Positions 10,212 through 22,400 of a stretch of DNA of 64,000 bases are shown piece after piece. The stretch is taken from contig JAQSEB010000054.1 of assembly GCA_030063045.1 (NCBI GenBank), positions 372,001 through 436,000 on the forward strand, given 5' to 3'. Both the position numbers and the translations under genes were made by a program. Within the stretch, counting starts at the first letter, position 1; every line of letters starts with the position of its first letter. Below the pieces are notes generated by a model. That model was given only the letters and a program-made list of their open reading frames with translations. It was not told the origin of the DNA and ran no database searches. The stretch comes from Pratylenchus scribneri. Taxonomy: Eukaryota > Nematoda > Chromadorea > Rhabditida > Pratylenchidae.

Positions 10212-13200
10212 TCAACTGGGAATAATTGAAGTTGCTGCTTCTTTGTTGTTGGTTTCATTGCCGCCAATTTTGATCAAACAATCCTTTAAAATTAAATTCA
10301 TTAAAATTGGAGCCAACCCAAAATCTCCAACTGTCTTCTAGAGTAAATTATGGGTTCAAAAATTTAAACCAGGTTTATGCGGAATTTCGAATTTTTGTAC
10401 CAAATTATCCCACCATTACTTCACTACATATTTTTAACATAAAAATAGAAAAACTTTAAAAAAAAGAGGAGACTAGGAACGAATATATTTACCAATTTTT
10501 CCTACTAATAAGGAATTTGGATATAAGGATTTTGGAGAAAATGGAATAAAATTGGAGAAACTTACATGAATAATGGATTGAATTTTCTTCCGATTCCCTT
10601 CATCATCACAATTGATCACAGTTCGTTTGCCTGCATTTGAGATGTGAATACTGGCCAACAATGTTTTCTGGACGGAAAAATGTATTCATTTTTCATTCAT
10701 TTTTTTTGTAATTGAACTCACAAATTTTATTTTGATTTGATCCGCTGTCTGAAAATATAAAATATATTTTTATCGAATTATTTTTAGCTAGGGAGTAGAT
10801 TTTTATGTGGGAAAATTTATAAAATAGATGGTTATATTTGTTTTTGTTTTTTTGTGAAATTTGCCAAAAATATGTTTCATGGATAAATTTTTTAAAAAGA
10901 ATTTTCTAAATGAAATTTCCCCAAAAAAATCCATAAATAAAATGGGTCAAAAAATTACATCAAAAATAATAAATGTTCAGAATATATAATTTTATCATTT
11001 TAATGTGCTTTTTTTTCTCATTAAATTTGATAAATAAAAAAAATAAATAAAAAAATCTAAAAAATCTGCTCAATTTAATTTTAACAATGCACCTGTACCT
11101 GTTCCATTTCAGTTTCAAGCCCCCGTTTTGCCAATTCATCCATAAGCAGTTTGCCATTCAATTTGCCACCGTATTTCTCTCGCACTTTTGGCTCTTTACA
11201 TTTCTTTAAATTAAAATATAGTCGAAATTATATTTTTTTTTTGTTTTTTATTGGATAAAAAATAAACTAATGAAAATATTTTTTTTAAATTATTCAGAAA
11301 ACAGAAACTAATTGGATTATAAAAAAAATAAATTTAAAAATTTTAAAAATTATTTGACGCTATATGCAATTAGGTACTTTTTGAATTTTTTTTTTCAAAG
11401 TCATGAAATAATATACCAATCGACTCGTCTCGACGAGCCAAGCACGAATCTGCTATTGGTTTCGCCTAAAACCCAGAAATAAAATATTTATAGTCGCGCA
11501 AAGGAAATACGGATTGGAACTGCTTCGGTGGGCATTTCAGAGTGGACTCCTCCGAGTGCTCCGCCTCCGCGCGACCAGACGAGCTTGTGGCTCGCTTCGC
11601 TCGCCACAAGCTCGTCCAGTTCCCGCGCTTCGGCTACGCACACTCCGGAGTCCACTCTTACATTCCTCCGCAGTTCCAACACATTCCAGCGAGACTTAGA
11701 AAAAAATTTTCAAAAAGTACCTAATTGCATATAGTGCCAATTATTTTTTATTTTTAATCTCACCTCTAATTTGATATCATCCTCTTGCCCGGCAAAAATT
11801 TGTCCATTAATTGGGCTCAATGCCTGCATTGATGAAACATTCAATTTCATTTGTTTTATAATCTTCAAAATAGTAAATTAATTTCATTAATTTATTTTTA
11901 ATAATTAATTTTTTCCCACCTCCGGATCAATTCGAATTTTTCGCTTTCTTGTACCCAAAATTGACTCAATGCTTTTCATTTTGACCGACTCAATCGCCGC
12001 CAACTGCTTTTCCAATTCCAATTTAATTGGTTCATTGTGATTAAATTTTATTGGCAACATTTTTGTGCTGAAAGTGGTGGCAAATGTTGGAATATATTCC
12101 TCCGGATAGAGCACACATTTGGGCGATAATTCATTTACAACCTAAAATTGGGAAAATATTAAAAAAATATTAACAAATGGCTATATTTACCTTATTGAAG
12201 AGTTGGGTATGGTCAAGCCGTGTTTCAATTGGAAAATAATATGCACGAATTGCGAGACTTTTGTAAGGTGAATAATAGGTCTCCAGCGGATAATCGGGAT
12301 CTATGAAATTGGAGAAATATAGAATAAGGAGGAAAAAATTATTTTTGAGCGCAAATTTTATTACTTAAATTATCCCATTTAGAAATTATCCCTTCAAAAA
12401 ATGTTTAACAGTTCAATTTTTAGATCTAAAAGTCAAAAAATTAATCGATAAATTTTTTCGAGACGAAATTGAAAAATAAATAGTTTAACTTAAAGTTTTA
12501 GTAAAAGAAAGGTAATTTTGTACAAAAATGAAAATATATTCATCCGTTTTAAAACAATTAACTTAGATTAAACATTAAATCGAAATAAATCTTTTATTAT
12601 TTAATGGATTTAGGATGAGCTCTATGAATTTAGGAGGAGGATATTTCTATTTCTAGTTTTGTATTTTTATTAAAAATTGAATTAATTAAATATTATTTCA
12701 TTTTTATTCATAAAATGTTCAAAAAAAACTCACCAACCATCATGATGGCATTCTTTATGCTGCCACCCCACAAATCCAGCAAATGAACGACTTCACCAAT
12801 GCGCAATGATGGATGCCCGGCGAACACAATGCACGGTTGACGGCATTCACGTGAAAATGCACCATAGAGGGAATTGAAAACACGAATTCGACCACTTCGA
12901 ACTAACTTAAATGAAAAAAATTATTTAATTGAGAAAAATTATTTGGAAAATTAATTTTAAATTTATTCGAAAATTAAATAAATTCACCTCAGAATGATAG
13001 AAAGGTTCTTCAGGTTTATAAACGCGGCTGCCTTTGTCATCGGAAAGCCATTCAGAAAAAATGTTTGCAAATTCTAAACTGTTCTCTGCAATCGATGAAA
13101 TGAAATAAACGGGAATGGTCCTTGATAAATTGTTCTAAAAAAATAAAATAAACATTCAATCAATTTATTTATTTAACTTACCATTTCAATTGCTTTCAAA

Positions 13201-15737
13201 ACGCATTCAAATAGATCATAAATGAGTCCGCTTGGAACGACGGGAATCAAAACATTTCCGCCCCCTTTCAATGTGTCAATAATGTTTGCCGTTAATTTGT
13301 AGGCCTTAATTGAATAGCAAAATTTATAATGAATTTTTGACTAAAAATGTGGCTTAAAATTGGATTCCAGAGCTTATTTTCTGTTCCGGAAAGTTTTATA
13401 TTTTTTGTTTCGGAAATTTTTATTTTTTTGTTCCGGTTGTTCCGGAAAGTTTATTTTTTGTTCCGGTTGTTCCGGAAAGTTTTATTTTTGTTCCGGTTGT
13501 TCCGGAAAGTTTTCTTTTTTTTGTTCCGGTTGTTCCGGAAAGTTTTATTTTTTTTGTTCCGGTTGTTCTGGAAAGTTTTATTTTTTTGTTCCGATTGTTC
13601 CGGAAAGTTTTATTTTGTTCCGGTTGTTCCGGAAAGTTTTATTTTTTTTTGTTCCGGTTGTTCCGGAAAGTTTTATTTTTCTGTTTCGGTTGTTCCGGAA
13701 AGTTTTATTTTTTGTTCCGGTTGTTCCGGAAAGTTTTATTTTTGTTCCGGTTGTTCCGGAAAGTTTTCTTTTTTTTGTTCCGGTTGTTCCGGAAAGTTTT
13801 ATTTTTCTGTTTCGGTTGTTCCGGAAAGTTTTCTTTTTTTTTGTTCCGGTTGTTCCGGAAAGTTTTATTTTTTTGTTCCGGTTGTTCCGGAAAGTTTATT
13901 TTTTGTTCCGGTTGTTCCGGAAAGTTTTATTTTTCTGTTCCGGTTGTTCCGGAAAGTTTATTTTTTGTTCCGGTTGTTCCGGAAAGTTTTATTTTTCTGT
14001 TCCGGTTGTTCCGGAAAGTTTTATTGTTTGTTTTGGTTGGTCCGGAAAGTTTTATTCTGTTCCGGTTGTTCCGGAAAGTTTATTTTTCGTTCGGAGAGTT
14101 TAATTTTTTGTTACGGATGTTCAGGTAAGTTTTATTTTTTATTCCAAAGTTTTATTACGCTATTTTAGACTAAAAATTTACACAAAGATTTTCAGTTTGC
14201 TCAAAAGTCAAAACAATATTTATAAACTGATAAAATGTTTACATTGACATCCGGACTCTCGTCAACATTTGACAAAGATGTGACAATTAATGCATCCAAC
14301 TGGGTGAAAGTCAGTTCCATTGGCTTTGGATGTGAATGTCGCAATGAGGAAGCGGACAAATAGCAAATTTTTTGTTTCCCGCATTCCAACAACCAATTGC
14401 ATGAGCCAATTGAATGTCCACTGCTATGGGGCGTAATTTTGAGCATATTTTGTAGAATCTTTTTAAATAATTTATGATTAAAAATAGTAAAAATGCTTAC
14501 AATTTCCTCATGAAAGAAAATATGTTGGATTCGGTTTATGCAATTTTCCATTTCCTCTCTTTTGAAGAATTCGCACCATTTCTCCGGTTCGCCAATTGGT
14601 AGATTTTGAAAATTTCTTTAAAATTTTTTAATTTATTATTTTATTGTTGAATTTTTTTGTACAAACTTGCTGATTGTCTTCCAACACCATTCATCGCCTG
14701 CTGGTCGATCAACTCGTTCGAACATGTCGCAAAGATCCTCCATGATGAGTCTAAAATTATTAAATTGAGATAAATAATTAATATTTAAATTGACGAAACA
14801 TTAAGTTAGGTTATTTTTGATAGGCTCGATTTCAGAAAATCGATAACATTAAAAACTGAAGTTATAAATTTTTACTCGAAAATATCCGAAATTTTCTGAA
14901 AAAGCGAAAACCGGATTTCGATTTGAGACCAACCCGTTGAATATGTTAAACTCAATACAATATAAAATATTATCCAATAGTTAGTATCAAAATCAAGAGG
15001 TATCGATATCGATTAATTTTTTGAAAATTTGTCGAATTAAAAACCGAAAATTGATTTTGCTATTTAATAATAACTGAAATTATATCCAATAGCCATTCTT
15101 AATTAAAATCACTACTAAATGCATTTTGATATGATAAGCTTTATCCTGTGGCCCGTGGCCACTTTTTCATTATGGTTTAAGTTTAAGTATAAACCATTAA
15201 ATCTTTTTTGCTCAATTCAACATTTTCATTGATTTATTTAATATCTTTTTTAATTAAAATTTGACTCACTTGCCCAATTGTATGATTGGATCGGTTGCAC
15301 AAATTCTACATTGAACATTGACTCCCTCCCTCAACAAAAATGGTAAAGCAATGAGACTATTAATGTTTGAAATTAAAATTGCATCCAAATCCGTCAAATC
15401 CACTGAATTTGACTTTAATAAATAAATTCAATATTATTAAAAAATATAAAATTTACTTTTACTCCCCGAACTTCTGGCATCAATTCGGCAAAAACAAAAT
15501 CACCAATTTGTTTGAGCACCGGAATGGCATCCTTCCCATATGGCTGAACTTTTTTCTGCCAAGAAATTCGATTGCTAAATTTTGATTAATTTTTGTTAAT
15601 TTTTAATTAAACCTTTTAACTATGGAACAAGGCAAAAATGATGAAAATGAATCCATGTCAATTGCACAATCCAATAAAATTTTTATGCCATTACATTCCA
15701 ACAAAATGCAGGGCCGATGAGCAGTCCATAAAGACAT
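10212..15737 (-). CDS. INTS9: Integrator complex subunit 9 homologue
   Basis: INTS9 is the catalytically inactive metallo-beta-lactamase/beta-CASP partner of the INTS11 nuclease in the Integrator complex, which processes snRNA and other Pol II transcripts in the nucleus. The start MSLWTAHRPCILLECNGIKI at 15737 fits the family N terminus and continues LLDCAIDMDSFSSFLP. Later exons give LDAILISNINSLIALPF, ITPHSSGHSIGSCNWLLECG, HPKPMELTFTQLDALIVTSL, GGGNVLIPVVPSGLIYDLFE, PVYFISSIAENSLEFANIFS, CIVFAGHPSLRIGEVVHLLD and YYFPIETRLDHTQLF. A diverged C terminus ends KDCLIKIGGN... before TGA at 10212. The first three exons are 15737-15613, 15574-15457 and 15412-15270. Large introns hold a TTCCGG minisatellite (13380-14130) and a MITE (11354-11740). 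It is the fifth gene of the minus-strand series. Confidence 0.9.
11354..11740. mobile_element. 387-bp MITE with about 32-bp terminal inverted repeats
   Basis: The ends read TATATGCAATTAGGTACTTT at left and its complement at right, with one or two mismatches over about 32 bp (TTGACGCT versus TTGGCACT at the tips). The interior is GC-richer than its surroundings and contains strong hairpins: GACTCGTCTCGACGAG near 11420, and GCTTGTGGCTCGC folding on GCCACAAGC near 11583. The short open frames inside come from this palindromic sequence. It lies in an INTS9 intron. Confidence 0.85.
13379..14130. repeat. Minisatellite, about 30-bp unit with TTCCGGTTGTTCCGG core
   Basis: About 25 units of the form GTTCCGGTTGTTCCGGAAAG followed by TTTTATTTTT vary mainly in T-run length. 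All three plus-strand frames stay open over most of the array because the unit lacks stops, giving artefactual Phe/Val/Gly-rich frames of up to 273 codons. It lies in an INTS9 intron on the opposite strand sense. Confidence 0.95.
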
Positions 15738-15844
15738 CTAAATCAGGAGAAAATGAATGTTTAATAATCCCCGGAAATATTTAATTTGCTGAAAAAAATT
15801 AACGATTCAGAAATTTACCCTAAACCTTAACACAATTTATAGTT

Positions 15845-16125
15845 CTCCTTAAGATGCATCATTTGATAATGTTTTGACTTAAATTTAATCAATTCTAATT
15901 TAGTTTTGAACCAAAATGTGGTTTAAACCGTTTAAAACCCATTAATTGTTGACCAAACCAAAATGTGGTTTTAAACCGTTTCAAACCGCATTAATTGTTG
16001 ACCAAACCAAAATGTGGTTTTAAACCGTTTAAAACCCTTTAATTGTTGAACAAACCATAACCAAATTATATACCATTCAATGCGTCTTGACCAGCTCTAT
16101 CCAATTTTGGGTATAAGTTTAGGCT
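15845..16125. mobile_element. MITE family 2 copy with three internal repeat units
   Basis: The right end is CAATGCGTCTTGACCAGCTC with CCAATTTTGGGTATA. The left end is degenerate (AAGATGCATCATTTGATAAT). Three units of about 42-46 bp with AAAATGTGGTTTTAAACCG lie between them. It occupies part of the 719-bp spacer between gene B and INTS9. Otherwise that spacer shows only AT-rich sequence. Confidence 0.75.
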
Positions 16126-16456
16126 CTTTTTGACATTTTCAGTACTTTTTTCGTACAATTTTAATAGTATCCTTCAATAATCTATAGAAAAATTTAAAGG
16201 TCTAACCATTTTCCATGTTGCTGCTTCGTCCATTCTGCAATCCAATATTTGTTGTGTTAAAAATGCAAAACTATATTATATAAATAGAAAAATAAAAAAT
16301 TAATAAATTTAAAAATAAATAATCAATATTTAATCGATATTATTTCGAAATTCGAATAATTAATTGAGCAATAATTAGAGTAAATAATTTATTCAAAACA
16401 ATGAAGTAAAAAGTGTAAAGTAAAATTATAACCTAAAAAATCAAAAACACAATTTT

Positions 16457-17319
16457 TTATGCCATCATTTTCGTTCCAACTGGCACAGTATTGGCAGCAG
16501 AACCATCGGTCAAATTCTTCCTCATTTCTTGTTGCCTCCATTTTTGGATCTTCTCTTTCTCCCATAAATGATACATGTAATAGGGAACATCGACTAAAAC
16601 TGCCCCGGCGGTGAATGAAATTGCATTGTCGCTCATTGGTGGCAAATATGGATTGAATGACAGGCGGAAAGTCTTCTTGCGCAGACGAACTAAAAAATTA
16701 ATTATTAAATAATATTTAATTCTAATCTCAAGGTATATCCAAAAAATTCAATCCTTATCTCAAAGTCTAGCCTAAAAACTCAATTCTAATCTTATGGTTT
16801 ATCCAAAAAGACCAATTTGATCTCAAGATCTATTCTAAAACCGAATCCTAATCTCAAGAGCTATCAAATAAGTCCATTTTTAATCGCAAGATCTTTCCGA
16901 AAAAGAATATCCAATCTCATGTCAATATAATTTCATAAATTTTTGAAATTTTTTTATATAATTTTAAGGTAATTAATTACCAATTCTTGTGAACAAAGAC
17001 ATCACTAGAGCCACACTGGCCACATAGCCGCAATATTTAAACTGCTTGAACAGCTCCTTCTCTCGATATTCTGACCACTATTTAAAAGTTTTAATTTACA
17101 AAATTTACAATTAAAAACCTTTGCTCCAATCTCCCGTTTCAAATGTTTTGGCCTTCCGGCTTCCCGGTAATTTTCCTCTTCATCCGTATGAATTTTACGG
17201 AATTGATATCTGTTGAAATGATGCCAAGTCATTGCGCCGAATGCGCCCATCGTCACCGCAATTCCATAGGTGCTCATGAAACGTTCAATGAGGGTTTTTG
17301 TTGGTGCGGCGGTTGCCAT
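16457..17319 (-). CDS. Small membrane protein B, paralogue of the neighbouring protein A
   Basis: Three exons (about 17319-17119, 17080-16983 and 16692-16457) encode about 175 residues. Exon 1 has RFMSTYGIAVTMGAFGAMTW, then HHFNRYQFRKIHTDEEE. Exon 2 begins with Trp (WSEYREKELFKQFKYCGYVA) and holds a hydrophobic segment. Exon 3 carries SFTAGAVLVDVPYYMYHLWE and a short polar tail. Exon lengths, intron positions and several residues (YG, GA, M, a FN/YN pair, F-K/R, H) match gene A immediately upstream, so the two look like an old tandem duplication. Size, hydrophobicity and charge pattern resemble small mitochondrial inner-membrane proteins, but that is inference and I recognise no family. Intron 2 contains degenerate repeats of about 45 bp. 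Confidence 0.75.
16715..16925. repeat. Degenerate tandem repeat in intron 2 of gene B
   Basis: About five loosely conserved units of about 45 bp share TCTAATCTCAAG and TATCCAAAAA-like words. The divergence between units suggests an old array. A similar word pattern (AATCCAAAAGACCTA) recurs around 17750-17900 and 47690-48170 in other introns. Confidence 0.5.
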
Positions 17320-17479
17320 TTTGCTTAAAAAATTATATATTTAAAATTAAAAAAAATTAATAAATATTTAAATATGATTAAAAACATTAAAAAAACACAA
17401 AAATGTGTAACCAAATTTAATCAATAAAATCACTAAAAAATCAATAATAAAAATAATCAAAAAGAAGATGAAAATATGT

Positions 17480-18891
17480 TCAAGCCAATTCAGTTTTTAA
17501 TTCACTGGTTTGCTCGGCATTTGCACTATTTTCTGCCCTCTTTAAGTCATAACGATGATAACCATAGTAGATTAGCTCCGGGAGCACCATGCCCATTGGC
17601 AATTGCCATCCATATTCAATGACATTCTATAAAAATAATTGGTTTTAAATTTTAAAATGTTATTATTTTGTTTTGAAAGAATCCGAAGATTTTTGTTTAT
17701 AATTTGATGGAAAAGATGATCAAAATTTAATAATTTTAATTTTTGAATCCAACCCTAAAACTAACCCAAAAGAGCTAATCCAAAAGACCTATATTATTTT
17801 TTTACTAGCCAGCTTTAACCTAGTCCTAGATACAATGCTTGGTCCTAAACCTATAGCTAGCCCTAAAATAAAAAATTAGTGCAGTTCTTTTGGATAGATT
17901 TTTTGGGTTGTAAGTCAGGGACGTATCCAGGATTTTTGTTTGGAGGGGGTACCGGGGTCAGGCGGGGTACGCATGTAAAAAAATTTTTGATGGCGGGGTA
18001 CGCATGTAAAAAAAATCGAAAAAATTTGAAAAAAATAGCCGCGCAGCGAAAAATTTAGGCCAAAAACAGCCGCGCAGCGAAAAATTTAGGCCAAAAACAG
18101 CCGCGCAGCAAAAAATTTAGGCCAAAAACAGCCTCGCAGCGAAAAATTTAGGCCAAAAATAGCCGCGCAGCGAAAAATTTTTACCACAGAAGGGTCCCCC
18201 CTTTACTTTTTTTTACCCCCACTTCCCCCTTGGGGGGGGGGTACGTACCCCGTGTACCCCCCCCCCCCCCCTAAATACGTCCCTGTTGTAAGTCTTTAGG
18301 TTTTAAGTCTTTTCTAGCAGCTCCTTGGGTGTTTGGGTTGAGTTCGTATATTTTTGTATAATTGGAATGTTATATAAAAAACCTCAAAAAATAATTAATT
18401 GTACAAAAATTTCGATGGATTCCCTTTAACTTAGTAATCCCAATTTTTTTTCGCTTACCGCACTGAAAAAGTACCAAAATCCCCAAATGGGATTGCCGCC
18501 ACGTGGTGAAAAGATGAATTTCCTTCCTGAATTTAGCCAAAAATTAGTTCAAAAATGAGTAGAAAAACAAACTGAATTTAACCACGGCAAATGCGAATGC
18601 ACCAAGGCCAAGAATGTTGGTGGCCAAATTCCAGTGCCGATAGAATTCGTCGCCTCGATTTTGGCGCCACTTAATTTTTATTTAAATAAAATTAAATATT
18701 TAAACCAATTTATCCTTCTCCGGTCCATCATTTTCATAAATATGCTTCTGCTTGAACCAAATCCAATTGTAATAATGCATAGAAACTGCAATGGTTGCGC
18801 CCCACAGTGAAGTGACCCCATATTTTTCATAGACCGAATAGCGGAGATGTGGGGCCCGAAGTCGTTTGCGCTTGTACAATGCTAAGGACAT
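17480..18891 (-). CDS. Small membrane protein A, paralogue of protein B
   Basis: Four exons (about 18891-18706, 18671-18576, 18533-18464 and 17627-17480) encode about 165 residues. Exon 1 starts MSLALYKRKRLRAPHLRYSV and continues YEKYGVTSLWGATIAVSMHY, then YNWIWFKQKHIYEND. Exon 2 starts with Trp (WRQNRGDEFYRHWNLATNIL), followed by FSPRGGNPIWGFWYFFSA. The last exon is NVIEYGWQLPMGMVLPELIY with a polar tail ending in TGA at 17480. It has the same exon-1/exon-2 architecture and shared positions as protein B, 160 bp downstream. Function is unknown. Two or three hydrophobic segments and basic N-terminal residues make a membrane, possibly mitochondrial, location plausible. Confidence 0.78.
17916..18285. 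mobile_element. hAT-like MITE with 8-bp duplication and internal tandem repeat
   Basis: The ends are inverted repeats CAGGGACGTAT / ATACGTCCCTG. They are flanked by a perfect 8-bp direct repeat TTGTAAGT (17908-17915 and 18286-18293). Inside are four to five tandem units of about 31 bp (GCCGCGCAGCGAAAAATTTA plus GGCCAAAAACA) and long G and C runs that are complementary to each other. It is inserted in the last intron of gene A. The 8-bp duplication points to a hAT-type mobiliser. Confidence 0.9.
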
Positions 18892-18957
18892 TTTTGGCTT
18901 TATTTCTCTGAATTATAATTATTTAAAGATTATTTAAATTCAAATATTAAGGTATAT

Positions 18958-19303
18958 GCCCCAACTTGACGCCGTTTAAAATATAATTCATCAATTCTGA
19001 ACCAATTTTGATAATTTTAGTATCAAATTAAAGAGCAGACTTTTGGCTATCAAATGAAATTAATTTATTTCAATTGGTTCAAAATTGATGAAATTGTGAC
19101 CAAAAAACTATTTAAAATTTCACAAATCCATAGCTAAGGTTATTTTGAATGGTTTTTTTGCGTACAACTCCACCAATTCCAAACCAATTTAAATAAAATT
19201 AATTTCATTTGATAGCCAAAAGTCTGCTCTTTAATTTAATACCAAAATCATTAAAATTGGTTCAAACCTTAATGAGTTATAACAAACGGCGGCAAGTTGG
19301 GCG
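18958..19303. mobile_element. Palindromic MITE family 1, intact copy
   Basis: The ends CCCCAACTTGACGCCGTTTA and GGCGGCAAGTTGGGC are inverted repeats. The two halves are inverted copies containing AAAGAGCAGACTTTTGGCTA and its complement. It occupies most of the 519-bp spacer between the WDR24 stop (19411) and the gene A start (18891). Without it, the spacer would be about 170 bp, the same as other junctions in this gene series. Confidence 0.85.
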
Positions 19304-19410
19304 GCATCATATTAAAGAAAAATAAATAAAATGTAAAAATATAGAACGGATCGAAAATGACCGATAAAATAAATAAATGATTTAAAATATTTATTTATAA
19401 AAATATATAT

Positions 19411-22400
19411 TTATGTATTAAAAATATGTATATTTCTATGCATTCCATTACAATGATGTCCACAACCAATGGCTGGGCAAATTTTGAATTGATTAAACCA
19501 TTCTTCCACGTGAAATATGTGACCACCCTGCAAAAAAATGTAAAAATAATTAATTTAATAATTAATTAATTTTACATGTCCACATTCATTGCAACTGGTC
19601 CAAATGCCGCGAACTGTGGTTTCACTAATTGAAAATTAATTTTAAATTTAATTTTAACCAAATAAATATACCAAATTGTACACGTGTAATTGTAAAATTC
19701 CCTGCATTTTTGGCATCTCAAAGTGGCTCTGGTTGATAGATTTCGGCAATTTGGACAAAAAACTTTCACAAATGTGCTCTAAAAATAATTTTATAAAAAA
19801 TGTAAAATTATTAAATTTACTTCATTGCTCAATTGATTAATTTTTGGTCGGGAGCATGCCTTGACCATGAGGGAAGAAATCCGCCATAATTTTAGCCGTT
19901 CAAGAAGTTCTAAAATAAAAATGATTGTTTTTAAATTGATGGAAATCCCACCAATATACATGTGAAACCAGAGATCAATTTGATCGGGGTTGGCCAATTT
20001 GTGTTCAACAATTTTTTCACCGAGAATAAGGCAAATCGTAGAGCAAATTTGAATGTCACCCTGCAAAACCAAAAATTATTTTTATAATTTTTAGTGCAAA
20101 AATATTTATTTTTATTTAACCAAAAAATTATTCATTTACCTAATTGATTTTTAATTAAGAAATAAAATATTTATTTAATTATTTTTTTTAACCAAAAATA
20201 AAAAAAATTATTTAATTATTTTTTTAACTAAAAATAAAATAAAATATTTAATTAATTTAATTTGTCGCCAAAAAAATGCTCAAAAATCTAATTATTTTTT
20301 TTTCCAAAAAATTTAATAAAAATCTATGTATTTAATTTACTCTTAAGTAAAAAATAAATAAAATATTTATTTCTTTGCCTAAAAAATAAAAATATTTAAT
20401 TAATCGAATAAATGAAAAATTTTTTTTACCGAAATATATAATTTTTTTTTACCAAAAGAATAAAATTATATTAAATTTATTTTACCAAATTTGAAAAGAA
20501 TGTGAGCAGAGATCGAAGTGAAGGCAGAGAATCAAATTTTTGTGAATCTTTTTGAGGTTTTAAATTTGAATTATTCAATTCAGAATGCATTTTTGGAGCA
20601 GTTTCCATTTGTTGTTCCCCTTCAAATTCTTCCATTTCCACTTGATTTTCGGATGATGAATTCGAAGGTGATGCATTTTCCATTTCCATTTTATCCATTA
20701 ATATTTCATCTTGGTCCATCAATTCTTTCTCATAAAATTGGCCATTATTATTGAAATTCATTCCACCATCAAAATCAATTATTTTGGAATTTAATTTGTT
20801 TCTTTTTGAATTATTCAGTGTTGTTTTTTGGGCAATTCGTTTATTTGTGGAATCAAATGCCTCTTCGTTCAGTTCGGAAAGATTTAAAATGCCTGAAGCG
20901 AAGACCACTGACCTTAAATTAAAAAAATAATTAAGCAATTTTAGTTGGATTTTTAAGTTTTTTTTTTACAAATTTTAACAGAAAAATAAATAAAAATAAT
21001 TTTTGAAGTAATTTTTTGAACCTTTTTTATCTTGGCACTTTTTATCGAGGTAATTTCATTTAAAATGTGATAAAAAGTCAAATATTTCGAGGTTTTTCGA
21101 AACATTTTGGCTGATTTCACAAAATTTAAGTAACAAGAAAAGCACATAAATAATGTTTTTGAGCATTTATTTCATTATTTTGACTTATTTTTTACCTATT
21201 TTCAAATTTTTTTGAAAAAAATTTCAACTGAAAATTGGAATAAAAATCCATAATAACCCATTTTAAATAAAGGATTAAAAAATTCAATAAAAACTCAAAA
21301 ATCATCTATTTTGTTTCTGAGGCTTCCGAAATTTTTTTTAGCAATATCACAAAAGAATCTAGTAAAATTTTTTGCAAGCTAAAACTCCGTTCCTAAATGA
21401 TTACGACTACCTTCGACTTTTGTAAAGCATTTTCTCCACAGAATCGCCATTTTCCATTCCACCCAAATTCAGCTCATCCATTCCAAAAAATAGGTCCATA
21501 TTTGTTGAGAATGGATTATGAACAGTCAGTGAGCCACCGGAAATTAGCATTGCCGTTGGTGGTGCAGTGGCATCGAATTCAATTTCATTTCCTCCTCCTT
21601 TCTTCCATTTTCCACCGGGATCACCGGATTTGGAATCGCCAGATTCATTTTTCTGGTCGCCGTGAACTTCACCATGCTTATGCAAGGAGTCTGTGTGAAT
21701 TATTTGTCATTAATTAAATTATTAGGATGAATGAGTATTTCCCATTAGAATTATTTTTTAATTTTTTTTTCAAAAATTGTCTTCTCATTTTTCGAGGGGT
21801 ATTGACAATTAGATGAATCTAGCATCTATTTTGTCATGTTACAGTAGTGATAAGGTAATCTCAATTTTACTAAAAAATGCCAAGGTTGGACAAATACAAA
21901 TTTTTACATTTTTATTAAAAGCGGACAATCCTCCATTATTTGGTGGTACGATATATGATTGGGATCATTGAAATACGTCGAAAATTTTTAAAATGGCCTT
22001 ATAATTCTCCGTGGTATTTTTTTTCATGGTAAAAAAGTTGATATATTCTTGCCAAGATGGAAAAATATGACAAAAGAAATATCATATATTTATATTTATG
22101 CTTATCAGTTTTCTAAATTAACTCTAAAAAAATATTTTTAAATAATTTTGGGGCCCCAATTTGTAAGTTTTTCTCATATATAATTTGTTTGCATACCATA
22201 TTTGAGACTATTTGACACAAATTCCGGCCTCATTAAATCCATTTTTGAATTTTTAACCATTTCTCCAATCATCCGCCATACATAGGCAATTCGATCTCTA
22301 AATATTAGCGATTAAAAATTTAAAATAATTTAAAATTAACTTTAAAATATTTTCAGCCACAATTGCATTGTGCTCACATAATTCACTGATTAATTTTCCA

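Noticed and set aside
13347..14168. Overlapping plus-strand open frames of up to 273 codons rich in Phe, Val, Gly and Cys
   Set aside because: All frames are open because the TTCCGG minisatellite unit lacks stops; the array lies within an INTS9 intron on the other strand.
19411..19769. Assignment of the zinc-finger C terminus to WDR59
   Set aside because: WDR59 has a similar RING-like end, but the WD-repeat exons and the helical stretch before the cysteines match WDR24 better, so WDR24 was chosen.
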